Source: Arion vulgaris
Taxonomy: Eukaryota; Mollusca; Gastropoda; Stylommatophora; Arionidae
Direction: 5' to 3'
Assembly: GCA_020796225.1 (NCBI GenBank)
Contig: CM036768.1
Location: forward strand, 36,608,289-36,672,288
DNA length: 64,000 nt
The position numbers were made by a program, and so were the translations under genes. The notes under the pieces are model-generated. The model did not search any database. It was not told the origin of the DNA and saw only the letters and a list, made by a program, of their open reading frames with translations. Shown in pieces: positions 63,418 through 64,000 of the stretch; position 1 is the first letter of the stretch; every line of letters starts with the position of its first letter.

Positions 63418-64000
63418 ATTTTTACACATGATGTGTACATTAGTAAATTATATAAATATGTAAATTCAAGCATGAAAAAGTTAAACTGAATTGCAATAGG
63501 TGAAGCAAAACATTCAGTGCATGCACAAAATAATAATCAACGGAAAAAAACAGTTGAACAAATAATTCATTTTTTTGACAACACCTAGGATTTGTACACA
63601 GGGGAAGACATAATGACGTTGATTTGAAGTAAACTGGCATGCTTTTTTACAAGTACCAGTCACAAAGCCCCAAGTATTGCTAAAATACATATGAGTAACG
63701 GATACAATATGAATATTTTTTTACGACAGCACATTGGTATATTTTTATTATGTATCAATTAATGTTACGTGTAAGTACTATTTCAGTTAATTTTAAGTAA
63801 ATATTAGTCAACATTGAAACACATAGCAGATTTGGTCAACATTTTTGTTGTTATGCTAGCAATTTTGAGATTGGAATTTGTTATTCATCTTCTAATTTCG
63901 ATATGAAATAGCCTTTTATTTTTCTATCTTATACGTCTCTTGTTGTCTAATTTGTAACTTTCAAGATGTCCTGGCGTCGCAGTTATTTTAAAAATCAGTC
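63418..64000. other. AT-rich end of window
   Basis: No repeat family or exon recognised. Confidence 0.4.

Overview
This window looks like animal nuclear DNA, and a mollusc (perhaps a gastropod) is a reasonable guess. The evidence is an intron-containing ribosomal protein gene, canonical gt-ag introns, AT-rich unique sequence and a very dense load of non-LTR retrotransposon debris and SINEs. No bacterial operon, CRISPR array, rRNA or stand-alone tRNA gene was seen. The species call is inference only.

Only two host genes can be supported, both on the + strand. (1) RPS27 (eS27): TOP-like start at 44200, exon 1 coding just Met-Pro (44230-44235), exons at 48622-48730 and 50586-50696, last coding exon 51906-51934, poly(A) signals at 52343-52352. 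The 84-residue product carries the C-x2-C ... C-x2-C zinc site. (2) An unrecognised gene of at least five exons (19434-19620, 22398-22475, 24587-24690, 26556-26699, 29328-29433) whose phases join without a stop. A short coding tail at 1-159 is probably the end of a DNA transposase.

Everything else is mobile or repetitive. Names are local to this report. SINE A (about 245 bp, ends in cgaacgcaaagaag plus GAA repeats). SINE C (about 245 bp, shares a head with A but has another body, GAA tail). SINE A2 (A-type head with a third, about 450 bp body). SINE D, E, F and H (tRNA-like heads or relatives). Element RB (up to about 1.6 kb, ends in AG repeats; its last 225 bp also occurs alone). LINE N (I/Nimb-like: endonuclease, RT, RNase H, CxC-H-C knuckle), with one complete insertion at 59061-63406. 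L2, L3, L4 and L5 are RTE/Jockey-like LINE families represented by fragments. There are also two MITE families and several minisatellites.

Layout: 1-10 kb holds SINE/LINE fragments, a 54-bp array born inside RB and a GGAA microsatellite. 10-17.4 kb holds L2/L3 LINEs, including a block (about 11.4-14.7 kb) that looks homopolymer-distorted. 19.4-29.4 kb is the unknown gene with repeat-packed introns. 30-41 kb is SINE-rich with nested insertions. 41.5-44.2 kb holds an imperfect duplication ending at the RPS27 promoter. 44.2-52.4 kb is RPS27, with an L5 retrotransposon in intron 1. 52.4-59 kb holds further fragments. 59-63.4 kb is LINE N. Many insertions keep readable target-site duplications (TSDs), so the relative order of events can be read directly.
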